A stretch of 64,000 bases of DNA from Caprella mutica (Eukaryota; Arthropoda; Malacostraca; Amphipoda; Caprellidae): positions 29,534 to 93,533 of the forward strand of contig CANNZV010002553.1 in assembly GCA_947561585.1 (NCBI GenBank), read 5' to 3'. The notes below the pieces were generated by a model, which saw nothing but the letters and a program-made list of their open reading frames with translations, did not search any database and was not told the DNA's origin. The position numbers and the translations under genes were made by a program. Below, piece by piece: positions 35,101 through 46,639 of this stretch. Position 1 is the stretch's first letter. Every line of letters begins with the position of its first letter.

Positions 35101-38100
35101 ATGGTATGATTAACTTACAACCAGACTATGGTATGATTAACTTACAACCAGACTATGGTATCATAAACTTACAACCAGACTATGGTATCATAAACTTACA
35201 ACCAGACTATGATATGGTTAATACTCTAATCTAGATAGCTTGCTGAAATTTAATCGAAGTTAAATAGCTATCATTTCAATATTTATAATTTAAAAATAGC
35301 TAACTAGTTAAGTTATTTATAGCTATCTGTTATTGTTAATGGTTAGCTTGGATACAATTTTAAAGATCTGAAACAGCTACACTTAACTTTCAGTTCAATT
35401 AAAACAAAAGATAGTTTTTATACAATTCAAATTAGGGCTGTAATGATACTATCGGTATCGGTTCTCTATCTATTGGCCATTTTATTGGTAGCTAGCTGTT
35501 GGAAATTTGGTGATTTGTAGGTATTAATTTATTAGTCGATTATTAATAACTGCCTAGTATCGATAGCTATCTGTAATGATATATTGGTTATTGTTTCAGT
35601 ACAGCCCTAATTTAAATCAACTAAAGTTTATTCAAATAACTAGTGCTAATAACTAGCATAAAATGAAATTTCATTATTAGCCCCATGCAATTTTTTTCTT
35701 ACCCCATTTTCACAAATTTTAGGGGTAAAAAATGAACCTCCATTTTTTACTTCTGTTGAAAATGCATCAAATGCTTCAAAAAAATGTTTATCGCACTAAA
35801 ATAGCACAACAATTCCGCATCTTTTGATATGTTTGTTTTGACAGTACCATTCTTGGTTTTTGAAATAGATAGATGTTTATGAAATCTTTCTTTTCTTGCC
35901 CCGTTTGACTATATAGCTAATATCTCCCGCTTCAGGTTGGCACTGGACTTCAAGTCTTCTACAACCTGGGTAACTTGGGTGCCAGTGTTGAGAAGGTGGT
36001 GGATGGTTTGCTCAACACCCTCCATGACACTATAGTGAGCACCCTGGACACAAATAGGATAACTAATGCTGTCAGTAGCACATCTGCTGTCAAAGGTGAG
36101 GGTGTAGGTAACGAAGAATGTATTACGTAAATACATAGCTAGCTACAGTTTCCTTACATGCAGCATTTATTCCCCAGATATTAATAGGATATCCCAGGAA
36201 AGAGGAATTTATTCCTTTGATATAGAGAGAATATCCCAGGCTAGAAGGATTTAGCTATTCCTGGGATATTCCCTTAATATCCCAGGAAGAAATCCTTTTT
36301 GCCTGGGTTATTTAGACTGTATTCTTAAGGGGGCCGTACACACGTAAGGTTTTTAAGTCTTTCCACCAGACTTTTTTTGCTAAGCTCCTCCTACTTTTTC
36401 CATGAGAATATTAGTAAAAACGATATAATTATTATTTATTTCAGCAAAAAGTCTGGTCTGGTGGAAAGACTTGATAAACCCTACGTGTGTACGGCCCTTT
36501 AGACGATAACTAAAGGTACGGCCCTTTAGACGGCCCTTTAGACGACAATGTCGCATATTAGCGACATTGTCCAAAAACATTTAGATAGCTATAATTTATA
36601 ATGAAACTTCAGAAATTCTAGCTATATTTTATATATATTTATTTTATAAAGCAATTTGGTTGAATTAGTTAGTTTAAGTTTCAATCATTGGTTGTAGCTA
36701 AATATTGAAGTGTTTGAATTGAATTTTCTCTGAAGAATCTTTAAAGGGTGAGTTGCATAATAATAAGTAGCTAATGTAAATAAATTATGATTATAATTAT
36801 TATGAATGTATAATAATTACTAATTAACTCCTCATTTTATTTATTGAAGTAAATTTACATAATATCATTTTCTATTATATGATCGAAAATGTATAACTGT
36901 CCAATAACTCGTAACTGACGACTAATATGTTTGCAGGTCCCGGTAAAAGTGTTCTTCCAGCTCTGGGTCAGACCAGTAAATTCAGATCTACTCTCTGGAG
37001 TGGACTGGAGAAAATGATGGATGAGATTTACAACACAATACTGCAGACACACCATCTACACAAGGTGAGTCACCATCTACACAAGGTGAGTCACCATCTA
37101 CACAAGGTGAGTCACCATCTACACAAGGTGAGTCACCATCTACACAAGGTGAGTCACCATAATTCATTTTAGTACCTAAATATATTTCAGAGAATAGTAG
37201 CTAATCTGTTATTATATAATTGTGAATTTCTCTAACTAGCTACTAGCCATGTTGTTTAGTTTGCTGCCTGCAGGTGTTTAGATACTCAGTTTTGCCGGTT
37301 GCCGCTGGCTACCATTTTATTCAGATTTGTAAGTTCTTTTCACACCTGTTTGTGTTAACTTACTTCTCATTCTTTTTTTCAGGTTCTATCGAAGAAAAGG
37401 GACCCAATGAGTCATGTTGTTTTTCTGCAGCAAGTTGAGGATCATTGTGGCAAAGATCTCTTCTCTAGAGTCTGGTCCACCATCACCTCTGACCTAACTA
37501 GGAACTTCTCTCAGGTAAAGTCATTGTCTTGTAGTTAGTTGAACATTTCTCCTTTCACAAGCTTGGCAACATTTTCATCTCGTCTAATAGATGTTTGACT
37601 AAGGCAGGTTTTGAGTTATCGAGAAGCTCCATATTTCTATCTCTAAATAAATTTAAACCAGTTATTTAACTAGTTAATTTACTGGTTATTTAAAGTTTTA
37701 TAAAAATTATTAGCTGTATAGCTAGCTACTTTTTCTTATATGACCAGAAGTGTGGTGTTGTACATTAACTTAGTACTGACCCAATCAATTCAATATCTCA
37801 TATAGCTAACTAGGGTCACGCAGGTAAATTGCGGCCCTTTAATTTTTAATTGCGGCCCTCTCAAGAGAGTCTCTAAAACATTCTGAATCGAAATTACATT
37901 AAAATGTTGCATAGCTATCAAAAGAAGCACAGTGCATGCTATAACTTATTAATTTAAGTTTTTAATGTGTGTTTTGAAGCTATGATGTTTCAGTTGTTAG
38001 AGGTCGCAGTAAGTGAGAGGGCAGCAATTTACCTGCGTGACCCTAACTACTTTCTTTGCTTTTTATATAGCTAATTACATTTATATTTGGTAGCTAGGTT

Positions 38101-40771
38101 GCTACATATATATATATATATATAATTTAGATTAGATTTGATCATATTTATTTAGAAATTCTGTAGCTAATTCAAAGAATTTAATTAGCTACCTACTTTG
38201 TGATTTCCTTTAACTGCCATCAATTGATTCATTATGTAAATTTTATTCACAAACTCTCTAGCTATAACTATATTTTAAGTTGCTTTTTATTAAATATATT
38301 TCCTCTTTCCTGCAGGCTGCCAAAGGCTCTCATTTCATCCGTCAAGCTCTAGAAGTTGATTACCCGAAGTTGGTGAGACTCTACGGTGATCTGTGGCGGA
38401 GACTGGAGAACATTACTGGTGAAATGCGGAGACCGATTGGTGATGAGAACGATAACCCACAAGATATCGCTGTACGTAACGAAGCGCAATTGTCAGATCC
38501 TGAGAGTTTGCTCCGCGCGTCCTTGCTGCCTCTGGAGTCAGCCTTTTTATCTCGATCACTGTCCCGACTTTTTGATCCGGTTAACCTCATGTTTTCAACC
38601 CCCGACACTCCTCCAACAAAGCAAGAGTGTGACAGTCTCATCAAAACCATCGCCAGTGAAATAAACGTCTCTTGCGTAGATGCCAACCTAAGCGAGAACG
38701 TTGCGCGTAATGTCCTCAAGTGCATTCAACTTCTGTGCACGAAATGTGAACAAATGATGCCCACAGACGCTGAGGCCATTCAGGTGATAGGCCCTGCTAC
38801 AGACGGACAGAAAATGCTCTTTGCGACTGTCAATCAGCTGCTCTACCTCCGCAGTCAGCTGGAAAGGTCTTTATCAGCAAGTCTGTCCCATTTATCCCTC
38901 ACCACCAAATCTCTGACCACACTTCAAAAAACCATTCCTGCCATTGAAGCAGTCATGACCACTGCAATCACTCCACTATTCTCTGAGATAAAACTGAACA
39001 TCGATAACATCCTACTGACTATGCACCAAGAGGATTTCTCGAGTAACGTATCAAGCGACACAACACCGCAGTGTTCTCTTTACCTCAAAGAGCTACAGAC
39101 GTTCCTAGCAAGGGCTCACACGGACTACATTGCACCTTTCCACAGCTCTACTATAGTTAGGGAGAATGTTGAGAGACTGGCCACCAGGTGTCTCACTATG
39201 TTCATTTGGAGTGCTAGTTTGATCAGACCAATTGGAGACACAGGAAAACTGAGACTTGCTGGTGATTTTGCTCAGGTGGGTCATATTAGTCACTAGCTTG
39301 TCTCTTTAATTTTATTTAAAGTTAGCTAGGTACTAATAACATTTTTCTTCTTCGCTTTCTTTCATCTTGTAGCTATTGTCTGTGTTTCAAAGTGTCTCTT
39401 TCTCCACAGCTTGAGGAGGGCATCACCATCTTGTGTCCCAAACCCAGTGAGTTGGGGGATGCTTATCGGATGGTACGATCTGTTAGACCTCTGCTGTTCC
39501 TAACACCTGAGCACATGATACAGGTAACTAACTAGCTACAGTGATACACATTATACAGGTAACTAACTACAGTGATACATATTATAGCTACAGGTAAAGT
39601 GATACAGATAGCTACAGTGATACACATGATACAGTGATTGGTTCACGTAAATCAATGATACAGGTGTAGTGATACACATTGTAATGTATCTAAAGGTAGA
39701 TTGAATTTTTCTAGTTTTTGGAAAAGTCAGCAGAGTTCAGTACACCAAATTGTAACTTTCTTACAGCCTTGTAGGCATTGAACCTGGTAATTAATTGACT
39801 TGTGAAGCTAGTGTTGCACCAGCTAAGTGTGAAGCTAGTATTGAACCAGCTAAGTGTGAAGCTAGTGTTTATAGCTGGGAGTTCAGTACAGAGTAGGAAA
39901 CTTGTCATCATATCACCATCTGTAACTAGTCAATTAAACAACAGTCTCGTCTGTAAAATTGTGTGCTTAAGAATAAAAAATACCTAACCCTTTGTAAGTG
40001 ATCATCAATTAAATTTATCAACTTTCTTACATAAATACAAATTGGTTATCTACCCCACAGGTCTCCTCAGTGGGTGAACTGATGCCCCACTCTCTCATCC
40101 TCCACTTCCTGTTCGCCAGAGCACCCAAAGAGATCAAGAGTCCCCACCAGGTGAGTTCAAACAGGCTCTTTGGTGCGGATTATCAGTTAGGATAGGTTGA
40201 ATGAGTTACAAATTATCAGTTACGATAAAATGGTAAGTTGCTAATTTCATAATTGGACAGTTTCTGTTCTGTTAACCCGTACATGGAGGGCGGCCTTATT
40301 TTGGGACAGCAATCTGTAGATGTGGCACATCAGCAAAGTTAAAAATGAGCAACTGTGTACGGGTTGACCATGATATGTTATAGTTAAAGCTAACCTTAGT
40401 TCTACAATTTACAGCAAATCTAGAGAAAAAATTAATTTAGAGTGGAGGAAACTTTACCTTTAAAGTTGAAGTTCTTAACATGTAGATAGCTACATGTATT
40501 GTTTTTGTTTTCATAGTAGGTACCACTGTTATTGTTTTGAGAGTTCTGTTGTTATTGTTTTCAGAGTGCCAACTGGTCAGTAGGACAGTACCTAACATGG
40601 CTGGACAGTCATCCCTCAGAAAGTGAGAGGCTGGAGTTGATAGCCGGTACTTTGGAGAGTTACGCTGCCTCCGTCTCCAGAGCGGGACAGACCCACTACG
40701 CTACGGTGTACCCGGTGATGATGGAGGCCATGGAGGAGGGGAGGAGGAGGCTTGGCAAAAGGAGCAAGTGA
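32152..40771 (+). CDS. COG5: COG5, conserved oligomeric Golgi complex subunit 5 (12 exons, 802 aa)
   Basis: Subunit of lobe B (Cog5-Cog8) of the COG tethering complex, a peripheral Golgi complex that captures vesicles in intra-Golgi retrograde traffic and keeps glycosylation enzymes in place. Exons: 32152-32182, 32654-32758, 33772-33896, 34375-34588, 34961-35103, 35936-36095, 36937-37064, 37383-37514, 38316-39275, 39410-39523, 40061-40150, 40565-40771 (TGA). All introns are GT-AG; the sum is 2409 nt in one frame. Recognisable landmarks are FLSEEFDV (N-terminal), RIVDPYNKL, TGLQVFYNLG, SLSRLFDPVNL (about 427-437), KTIASEINV, TMHQEDFS, LIRPIGDTGKLRLAGDFAQ and a C-terminal VYPVMMEAM. Length is close to other animal COG5 proteins (about 800-860). 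An in-frame TGA two codons before the ATG supports the start. Introns 5, 7 and 10 begin with tandem copies of the splice donor, and introns hold several MITEs. Frame intact, so a working gene. Confidence 0.95.
32793..32852. mobile_element. Partial CCCAGG-family MITE in COG5 intron 2
   Basis: CCTGGCTCAAAGGATTTATT, CCTGGGATATTAAGGGAATA and ATCCCAGGAATA match one arm plus centre of 21171-21280. The right terminus is missing. Confidence 0.7.
33219..33467. mobile_element. Palindromic MITE in COG5 intron 2
   Basis: Left arm AGGACGGGGTAAAACTGTTC with TTTGGTGGGATTAAATTGTTC; right arm reads AGGACGGGGTAAAACTGTTC on the other strand. Inner arms also pair (GATAACACCATCTT with AAGATGGTGTTA). 249 bp, non-coding. 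Confidence 0.85.
35085..35222 (+). repeat. Tandem copies of the exon 5 / intron 5 donor junction (27 bp x 5)
   Basis: The last 19 nt of COG5 exon 5 plus the first 8 nt of intron 5 (AACTTACAACCAGACTATG, then GTATGATT) are repeated at 35085, 35112, 35139, 35166 and 35193. Copies 1-4 keep a GT donor (GTATGA or GTATCA), the fifth has ATATGG. Use of a downstream donor would read GTA TGA and stop translation, so only the first is productive. Confidence 0.93.
36168..36310. mobile_element. CCCAGG-family MITE in COG5 intron 6
   Basis: Contains TTCCTGGGATATTCCCTTAA and TATCCCAGGAAGAAATCC ending TTTGCCTGGG at the right, with a diverged left side (CCCCAGATATTAATAGG). Directly followed by another MITE. 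Confidence 0.7.
36331..36498. mobile_element. Palindromic MITE in COG5 intron 6, second copy of 24804-24944 family
   Basis: GGGCCGTACACACGTAAGGT and AAGTCTTTCCACCAGACTTT on the left; mirrored on the right with an extra CTGGT duplication. Followed by short GGCCCTTTAGACG repeats (36495-36545) and a GACAATGTCGC ... GCGACATTGTC hairpin at about 36541-36571. Confidence 0.82.
37050..37160 (+). repeat. Tandem copies of the exon 7 / intron 7 donor junction (21 bp x 5)
   Basis: The last 15 nt of exon 7 plus GTGAGT form a 21 bp unit (CACCATCTACACAAG, GTGAGT) at 37050, 37071, 37092, 37113 and 37134, then a partial copy. All five units carry an identical, strong donor. The unit is in frame and without a stop, so each skipped donor would add seven residues, VSHHLHK. 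Confidence 0.95.
39515..39680 (+). repeat. Degenerate copies of the exon 10 / intron 10 donor junction
   Basis: ATGATACAGGTAACTAACTA at the exon 10 end recurs as ATTATACAGGTAACTAACTA (about 39550), CTACAGGTAAAGTG (about 39590) and ATGATACAGGTGTAGTG (about 39654), mixed with ACAGTGATACACAT blocks. Two or three retain CAG|GT donors. Confidence 0.8.
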
Positions 40772-40896
40772 ATGGAGGGAGGAGGTTTTTTATTTCAGAT
40801 GTTTAAAGAGTTTGAAGAAGAGAAAAAATACTATAAAATAGAGGGTTTCCAGAAAGATGCGCACGAGGAAAATTGTCCACAAGGAAAAAAGTCTAC

Positions 40897-40902
40897 AATA
40901 AA
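40897..40902 (+). promoter_or_regulatory. Candidate COG5 polyadenylation signal
   Basis: First AATAAA after the COG5 stop, 125 nt downstream. Cleavage would follow within about 30 nt. Position fits, but there are other AT-rich candidates further on. Confidence 0.5.
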
Positions 40903-40944
40903 GCTTAAACTTGAACTATTACAATTTGTTAGCTAAAGATATTC

Positions 40945-41045
40945 TCAGCTTAATAGGGAGGCGTGTCGTCCCCAAATCTCCCTGCCAGATCATCAAAGTC
41001 ATGAATTGTGCAGTGCAACAAACTAGCGGATACAACAAACTAAAG
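40945..41045. repeat. Second copy of dispersed repeat 29583-29710
   Basis: See the blocks listed for 29583-29710; same orientation, about 75-80% similar by eye. Confidence 0.62.
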
Positions 41046-42155
41046 TACGGCTTCATATCAAGATATTAACTTTTATACATGTGATTTTTTCCTAGTGGGC
41101 AAGTTTCTGGTCACCAAAATAGAGAAGTGAATGATAAATATAAAAAAAACTATCTAGTTCAGAGAGAATTTTTTATAGTATTTAAATAGGAATTTTGGTT
41201 ATATATTTATTGATAGTAATTTTCCTTCTTTGTTCTTTATTACAATATTTTTAAACACCAATATTTGAAAGAGTATTTAATTTTTAATTTAATATCTAGC
41301 TATTGCTAATGTTTAAATTTATATTTTCCCAGCTTTTATTCAATTGTGTGTTTTGGTGTCACTTTTTGTTATTATTATTTATCCAATTACAAACATAGTT
41401 TGTATTGCAATAATGAGTTATTATTTGTAAATATACTGTTATAAAAATGATTAAAATAGTTGATTGTATAATTCGTCAAAGGTATCCTCCTTCATAATTA
41501 TTTACCCCGCCCTATCCTGAAGCTGTCTGTGGTGAATGGAAGAGAAGGAGGTTGTGTCTCTTGCTCTTTGAACTGTTGTAATTTGGAATACAGCTACTGA
41601 GGCTAATATACTATAAACCTTCTCTTTGAACTGTTGTAATTTGCAATGTAGCTACCAAGACTATTTACTTATGCTAATGTATATAAACTTAGATAGATAC
41701 AGTGTGTTTTTATAATACAGAACCCGAAAGAATATTTTATAACTTTTGATACAATGAATGGATTTTTAATTATAAACTGTTTTATGGTCCTGTAATTCAT
41801 AGCTACTTATCAACTGGTGTCAGTGTGTCCTTGACAAACATGGGTAGCTAGTTTTAGAAGCTGATTTAGAAATTAGGCAACCTTTTTTGAAAACTGGACC
41901 TGAAAGAATCTTTAATAACACAAGATAAAGCTGTCATTATGATGCCGCACACTCTCTTTGTTTAGATAATAACACATGTTTGCATAATCCATTCACTGTA
42001 TAAAAAGTTATTAATGATTCTTTCGGATCCCGCATTTAAAAAACATCCTTTAGCTATATTGTCTTCTTTCATTTTTACCATATTTATTGTTTTTCACCGC
42101 TACTTGCAGTTTCAGAGGATACCGCTAGGGTTGTGCTCTTCGACTACCGAGGTAT
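41046..42155. other. 3' flank of COG5, nothing recognised
   Basis: AT-rich. Two copies of a TTTGAACTGTTGTAATTTG block with GTAGCTAC- or CAGCTACTGAG-like continuations (about 41568 and 41624). TAGCTA words continue to about 42055. No gene. Confidence 0.45.
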
Positions 42156-42157
42156 TA

Positions 42158-42470
42158 CATTTTGTGTTAGGTAGGCTCGTAGACTTCATTTACTATCACC
42201 TCTTCATTTTCCTCTTATATTTTGTGTTAGGTAGACTCGTAGGATTCATTTACTATCACCTCTTCATTTTCCTCTCATATTTTTCGAGTTAGGTAGACTT
42301 GTAGGATTCATTTACTATCACCTCTTCATTTTCCTCTCATATTTTTCGAGTTAGGTAGACTTGTAGGATTCATTTACTATCACCTCTTCATTTTTCTCTT
42401 AGATTTTGTGTTAGGTAGACTCATAGGCTTCATTTACTATCATCTCTTCATTTTCCTCTTCCATTCGTGA
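42158..42470. repeat. Tandem repeat, ~60-64 bp x 5
   Basis: About five copies of TTAGGTAGACTCGTAGGATT, CATTTACTATCACCTCTTCA and TTTTCCTCTCATATTTT in sequence. The last copy passes into 42480 onward without a gap. Confidence 0.88.
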
Positions 42471-42479
42471 GTGCAGCCA

Positions 42480-42950
42480 CCGGTGCTTGTGTCCTTTTTC
42501 GTCACATTCACGGAGAAGTTTTTCTGCATTCATGAGCTTTGTTACCGACTGGTGGCAGGTGACTTTATTCATGAAGTCACTCTTCTTTCTTGACTGCTTC
42601 TTCCAGTCCCTTGTATTTAATCCTTTAACCCCCAACGTCCTCTGGGGATGACATTAGAAACCATCAAATAATGTCTATATTTAGTCCCTATAATCATATT
42701 CTGACAGTAAGAAGCGTAAAATTAAGTGTAGGCTACGCCACATAATGATTTGAGATTTTGAACAAATCAAAAGTTTTTCTAAATGATTTTGTTAGTTAAA
42801 AAAATTAAAAGTTAATTTTTTGAAGCAAATTCTCTATCTATCAAAAAAATTATTTTTGGCCTAGAAATGTCTTGGGCTAATAACTTTTGGCGTCAGCGAC
42901 ATTGCCTTTGGTTCCGAAACAGACGTTAAACCCCTACTAAATTAATAAAT
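42480..42950 (-). mobile_element. Transposon fragment of unknown family
   Basis: A 74-codon minus-strand frame (42411-42635) includes SDFMNKVTCHQSVTKLMNAE; it looks protein-like but I do not recognise it. DNA of this part (TTTCTGCATTCATGAGC, ACCGACTGGTGGCAGGTGAC) and the outer block GGTTCCGAAACAGACGTTAA (about 42913) both reappear, in the opposite order and orientation, at 52548-52735. A fragment of the outer block is also at about 23820-23850 (GGTTCCTGAAACAGATGTAA). Shared pieces in three places argue for a mobile element. Confidence 0.5.
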
Positions 42951-42964
42951 AAAAGCATACTACC

Positions 42965-43385
42965 TATTTCGTTAGTGCTTCAACATGTATACCTCGCTCT
43001 TATTACGTCTCAGACTTACGACAATACAAGTGTGGGACATGTCTCGCTTTTATTACTCCTAGTATAGCAAATATTTTAGGAGTAACTTTATTTTTTTGGT
43101 TGTTTTCAGTTAAGATGTTTTCGCCGTAACTTATGCCGGTGGTATAGATTTGAAATAATTTTATGAAACATTAATTAGCTAGGTACTCTTCTTACCATAT
43201 AATTATTTTTAATCTATCCCGCCTGCTTAACTTAAGGCAAAAACAGCTTAAGTGAAAACGACCAACCAACGTCACTCCTAAAATATTTTCTATACCAGGA
43301 GAAATAAAAGCGAGGCATGTCCCACACTTATTCTATTGTCATAAGTGCGAGACATAATAAGAGCGGAGTATGCCTGCATTATGAA
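42965..43385. mobile_element. Palindromic MITE, TACCTCGCTCTTATTA arms
   Basis: Left arm about 42985-43086 (CTCGCTCTTATTACGTCTCA, GTGTGGGACATGTCTCGCTT, AAATATTTTAGGAGTAAC) and right arm about 43270-43372 in mirror image (GTCACTCCTAAAATATTTTC, AAAGCGAGGCATGTCCCACA). About 0.4 kb. Confidence 0.8.
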
Positions 43386-44200
43386 ATAAATAAAACAGTT
43401 ACTTTTCACAGTTCATTGTACATTTTTTTTCTGAGAGTAAAAGTGATTTTTCTTATAATTAGAATTAGAATTCTTGTTCAAAGTACATAATTAAAAATGA
43501 ATATTAATATTTTCGGCAAACTGATGTTAAACACAAAATATTACCTCTTCAATATTGATTTATAGCCTAATGGGTGAGTTATTGGATGATTAAACTTTTT
43601 TGATCATGTAAGAAATAAATATAAGTTAATAAAAATACCCAGTCGAATTATTTATTTTCTTCTTATATGGTAGAAAAAATGGAGCCCTTCGTTAACTCTG
43701 AACTGCAATCAATTCTAAAGTTCGGATTTTCTAGTTATTTGATTCTTCGTCTAAAAAAGGAATTGGAACAAAGCGTCGAAGTTAAACCATCAACATCAGA
43801 AATAAATTATCCATCTCGTACCCTCTTTATTACTCTGCCATTGTTTTAATTTCTTTGACTTTGGTATATGGAGAGTCGTATTGTGATATTGATTAGAAAA
43901 TTTAATACATTGAGAAAAATCTATACATTGATGCGGATGGTAAGATGAAATCCGCAAGATGGCGCTTTAGTCTTCAGACTGAGCGCCCTGTCAGTTTGTT
44001 TATTTGGAGTCTATCAAAGATGGCGCTAGGTACTCTTTGGGGGGTGGGGGAGTGAAAAGAGAGGGGGAGAAACGGACTAAAGGACAGAAAGAGACGAGCA
44101 ACAGGTGTGTAAGGTGGTGAGGTGCGGGAGAGACACCTGTGGGAGGTGTTCCGTAACGGAGTGATTCAATTAAGTGATGAACAACAAAATGTGAAGAAGA
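43386..44200. other. Intergenic, nothing recognised
   Basis: A 60-codon plus ORF at 43667-43849 has no recognised features. A purine-rich, G-rich stretch lies at 44036-44140. Confidence 0.35.
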
Positions 44201-44204
44201 AAAA

Positions 44205-44410
44205 TAGAAAAAAATGATAACCAGAACAGAAAAAATGATAACCTGAACTGGAAAAGTTATAACCAGAACAGAAAAAATGGGAAAATAATAAACATAAAAC
44301 TTAAAATAGGAAAAATGACAACCATAACCCTAAAAATAGGAAAAAGATAACTAAAAATAAGAAAATGATAACCATAACAGGGAAAAGATCATCAAAATAG
44401 AAAAATATAA
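44205..44410. repeat. Degenerate short repeat (ATAACCAGAACAGAAAAAATG type)
   Basis: Roughly ten loosely conserved copies of GATAACCAGAACAGAAAAAA and shorter variants. Confidence 0.6.
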
Positions 44411-44689
44411 ATTGTTGCGGTAATGCCTAGGAACAAAACCTTGTAACTTTTAAATGAAATTTAAAAAAGTGAAACTAATGTTCAATAAATATCAAACTAA
44501 TTCCAATATTTTTGTGTAAAATGAGTATTGCATTTACAGCCATTTTAAATGATGAAATTTTTTTTTTTGATTGATTTCAAATGTTATTTTAAACCGAGAA
44601 AACATTTGTTCATATTTATTAAATATCTTTTTATATTTAGGCGTTATAAACGTTATACACTACGTTAAAATAAACGTTATTTGGGAACG

Positions 44690-44800
44690 ATTGGGTCAAA
44701 GGTCAAGGTACGTGCTTCATAACTCAAGGAATGTTGAATAATCAAGGTCATTTATAAGCGGCGGCAAAGGTATGCGCTCTAGGTTGCTTCTGTAGTAATA
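44690..44800 (+). repeat. Interspersed TCAAGGTCA repeat, copy 2
   Basis: GTCAAAGGTCAAGGTACGTG, then ATAATCAAGGTCATTTATAA and GCGGCGGCAAAGGTATGCGC. Same block order as 8440-8545 (inverted) and the copies at 55780, 57465 and 57660. Confidence 0.75.
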
Positions 44801-45928
44801 AATAAAGTGTAACATTTTATTGAAATAAAATGGGAAGCTACTGGAACAAGAAAATGGGTAAATTCTGAGTTATTGGACTTATAAAACATTTTCGATCGAA
44901 CAAGAAAAAGTACAAAATAATTATAATAAATAGTTAAATTGAATTGATTTTTTCTTATACAGTAGCGGCCAAAATATACAGGTTAGTGAGAACAAGTTAT
45001 CTTAATCAGTAATTACGAAAAAGTACAAAACTCACAATCTTGAAATTTTGCACACACATTTATATATATGTAGGTATGTTTTCGTATGAAATTTCTATGC
45101 ATTTGAACTTCTATCAATAGTTCGAAATTTCACTTCAAACAATATATTTAACTCTGGTCAAAAGTTAAGAGTCACCAATTAAAATGTTCGAATTTTTCTA
45201 TTTAATTTATGTTTAGAAGACTTGTTGCAATAACATTATCATAGCTTTAAGGCTTCGTTCGAATCATTGAAATAAACCAATTTTCAACATGGCTGCCACT
45301 GCACCTCAATAGGTGAATGTTGCTGATAAAAACAGGATTTTGTCTCTTTTTTTCGAGATGGGAAATCGCTGTTAGAAATTTCTATTGCCATGTGAAGGTC
45401 CAAAAGTATTTCGGCTCAGTATAAGCAGTATAGAGTTGTGCACGTTACTGTCGTCACAGTGGACAGCAGCTGTCTCACTGTACTCGCATGCCAGAAGCTC
45501 AATGTTCATAGCATTGAATTTCCATGACAGTTACTCGACTGATGCGGTCGCACTGTGCTAGTAGCCGTAATACAGTAACTGGCTAGGCCAACTCGCACGT
45601 TTACTCGCACCGTGTAACAAGGCATTTAGACCTCCAAAAATATAACAAAAAGAAGATCAAGAGCTAAAAGAAGCATGCATGATCGTTTTAACACTTCTGT
45701 TCAAATTTTTCGTGAGATGGGTGTCATGTCCTGGTCTAGGTAGGTACTGTTTCGCTTGCAATAACAAGTTGGTTTGAAATTTCTCGTCCCTGCATCGAAG
45801 CCTTTAATCTCAAAAAAATATACCAGAGAGTGAGAATTGTGTTTGGTCGAATGATCAGTGGTTTAGAGTACATTTTACTGATGGATGAAAGTTGGATGTC
45901 TTCGATTCTATTGGAAATGTAAGAGTTA

Positions 45929-46522
45929 AGCCCGTATTACACTGTGGCGCTTGCCATGGTGGTGTTGTCTCTCTCTACAGATATGTCGCTTACCATACTC
46001 AAAATTGCTATTACACTAGACGAGTCGATATGGCGGTGATCGTGAATTGAAATTTAGGGAAAATTAAAAAATTTACTATGAAATGAATCGTAGCATTAAA
46101 ATTCGATGTCATCACGAATATAATATATTCAGTTAATTATCTTTTTGATAGTTGTGTGAAACAATTCCATGCGTATATATTAAAATGTTTAATTCCATTG
46201 ATTGTATGGCAACACTGGACACTACACAGAAGCGTTCATTCCTTTTTTGTATCGCGCAGTAGCCGTACAAAGTCTTAAATAACTTTTAAAATGAAACAAA
46301 ATACTTTTTCCACTACTTCAAATCTCTTTAGCAGGCTTCAGTGACAATTTCATCACCTCTAAAACGGTGGCGGTGTTGGTTCTATCGCGCAGTGAGCGAT
46401 CACAATTTCGTGGCGCTCGCCAAGATATTTTTTGCTATTAGAGAGAGAAGGGGCGGAGTTAGAGAGAAAAATAACAAAATTGTGGCGACCGCCATAGCGA
46501 GCGCCGCAGTGTAATACGGGCT
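45929..46522. mobile_element. MITE nested in the Tc1-like element, TTA target duplication
   Basis: Ends AGCCCGTATTACACTGTGGC with GCTTGCCATGG, and mirrored AGCCCGTATTACACTGCGGC with GCTCGCTATGGC. TTA on both sides (45926-45928 and 46523-46525), the 3 bp target size of PIF/Harbinger elements. Tc1 coding sequence resumes on the other side. No transposase of its own. Confidence 0.85.
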
Positions 46523-46639
46523 TTAGTATAAAACTAGAGGAACAATTAACTCTGAACTGCGTCAAGAAAGAGGTTAGGTTTGAAGTTGGTAGTGTGATGG
46601 ATTGGGGTCCTTTTCTTTTAGAGGGGTTAACAAAAGTAT

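Noticed and set aside
36380..36580. 66-codon minus ORF with CRLKGRLKGRTFSYRLKGRT
   Set aside because: Lies over a MITE end and the short GGCCCTTTAGACG repeats in COG5 intron 6.
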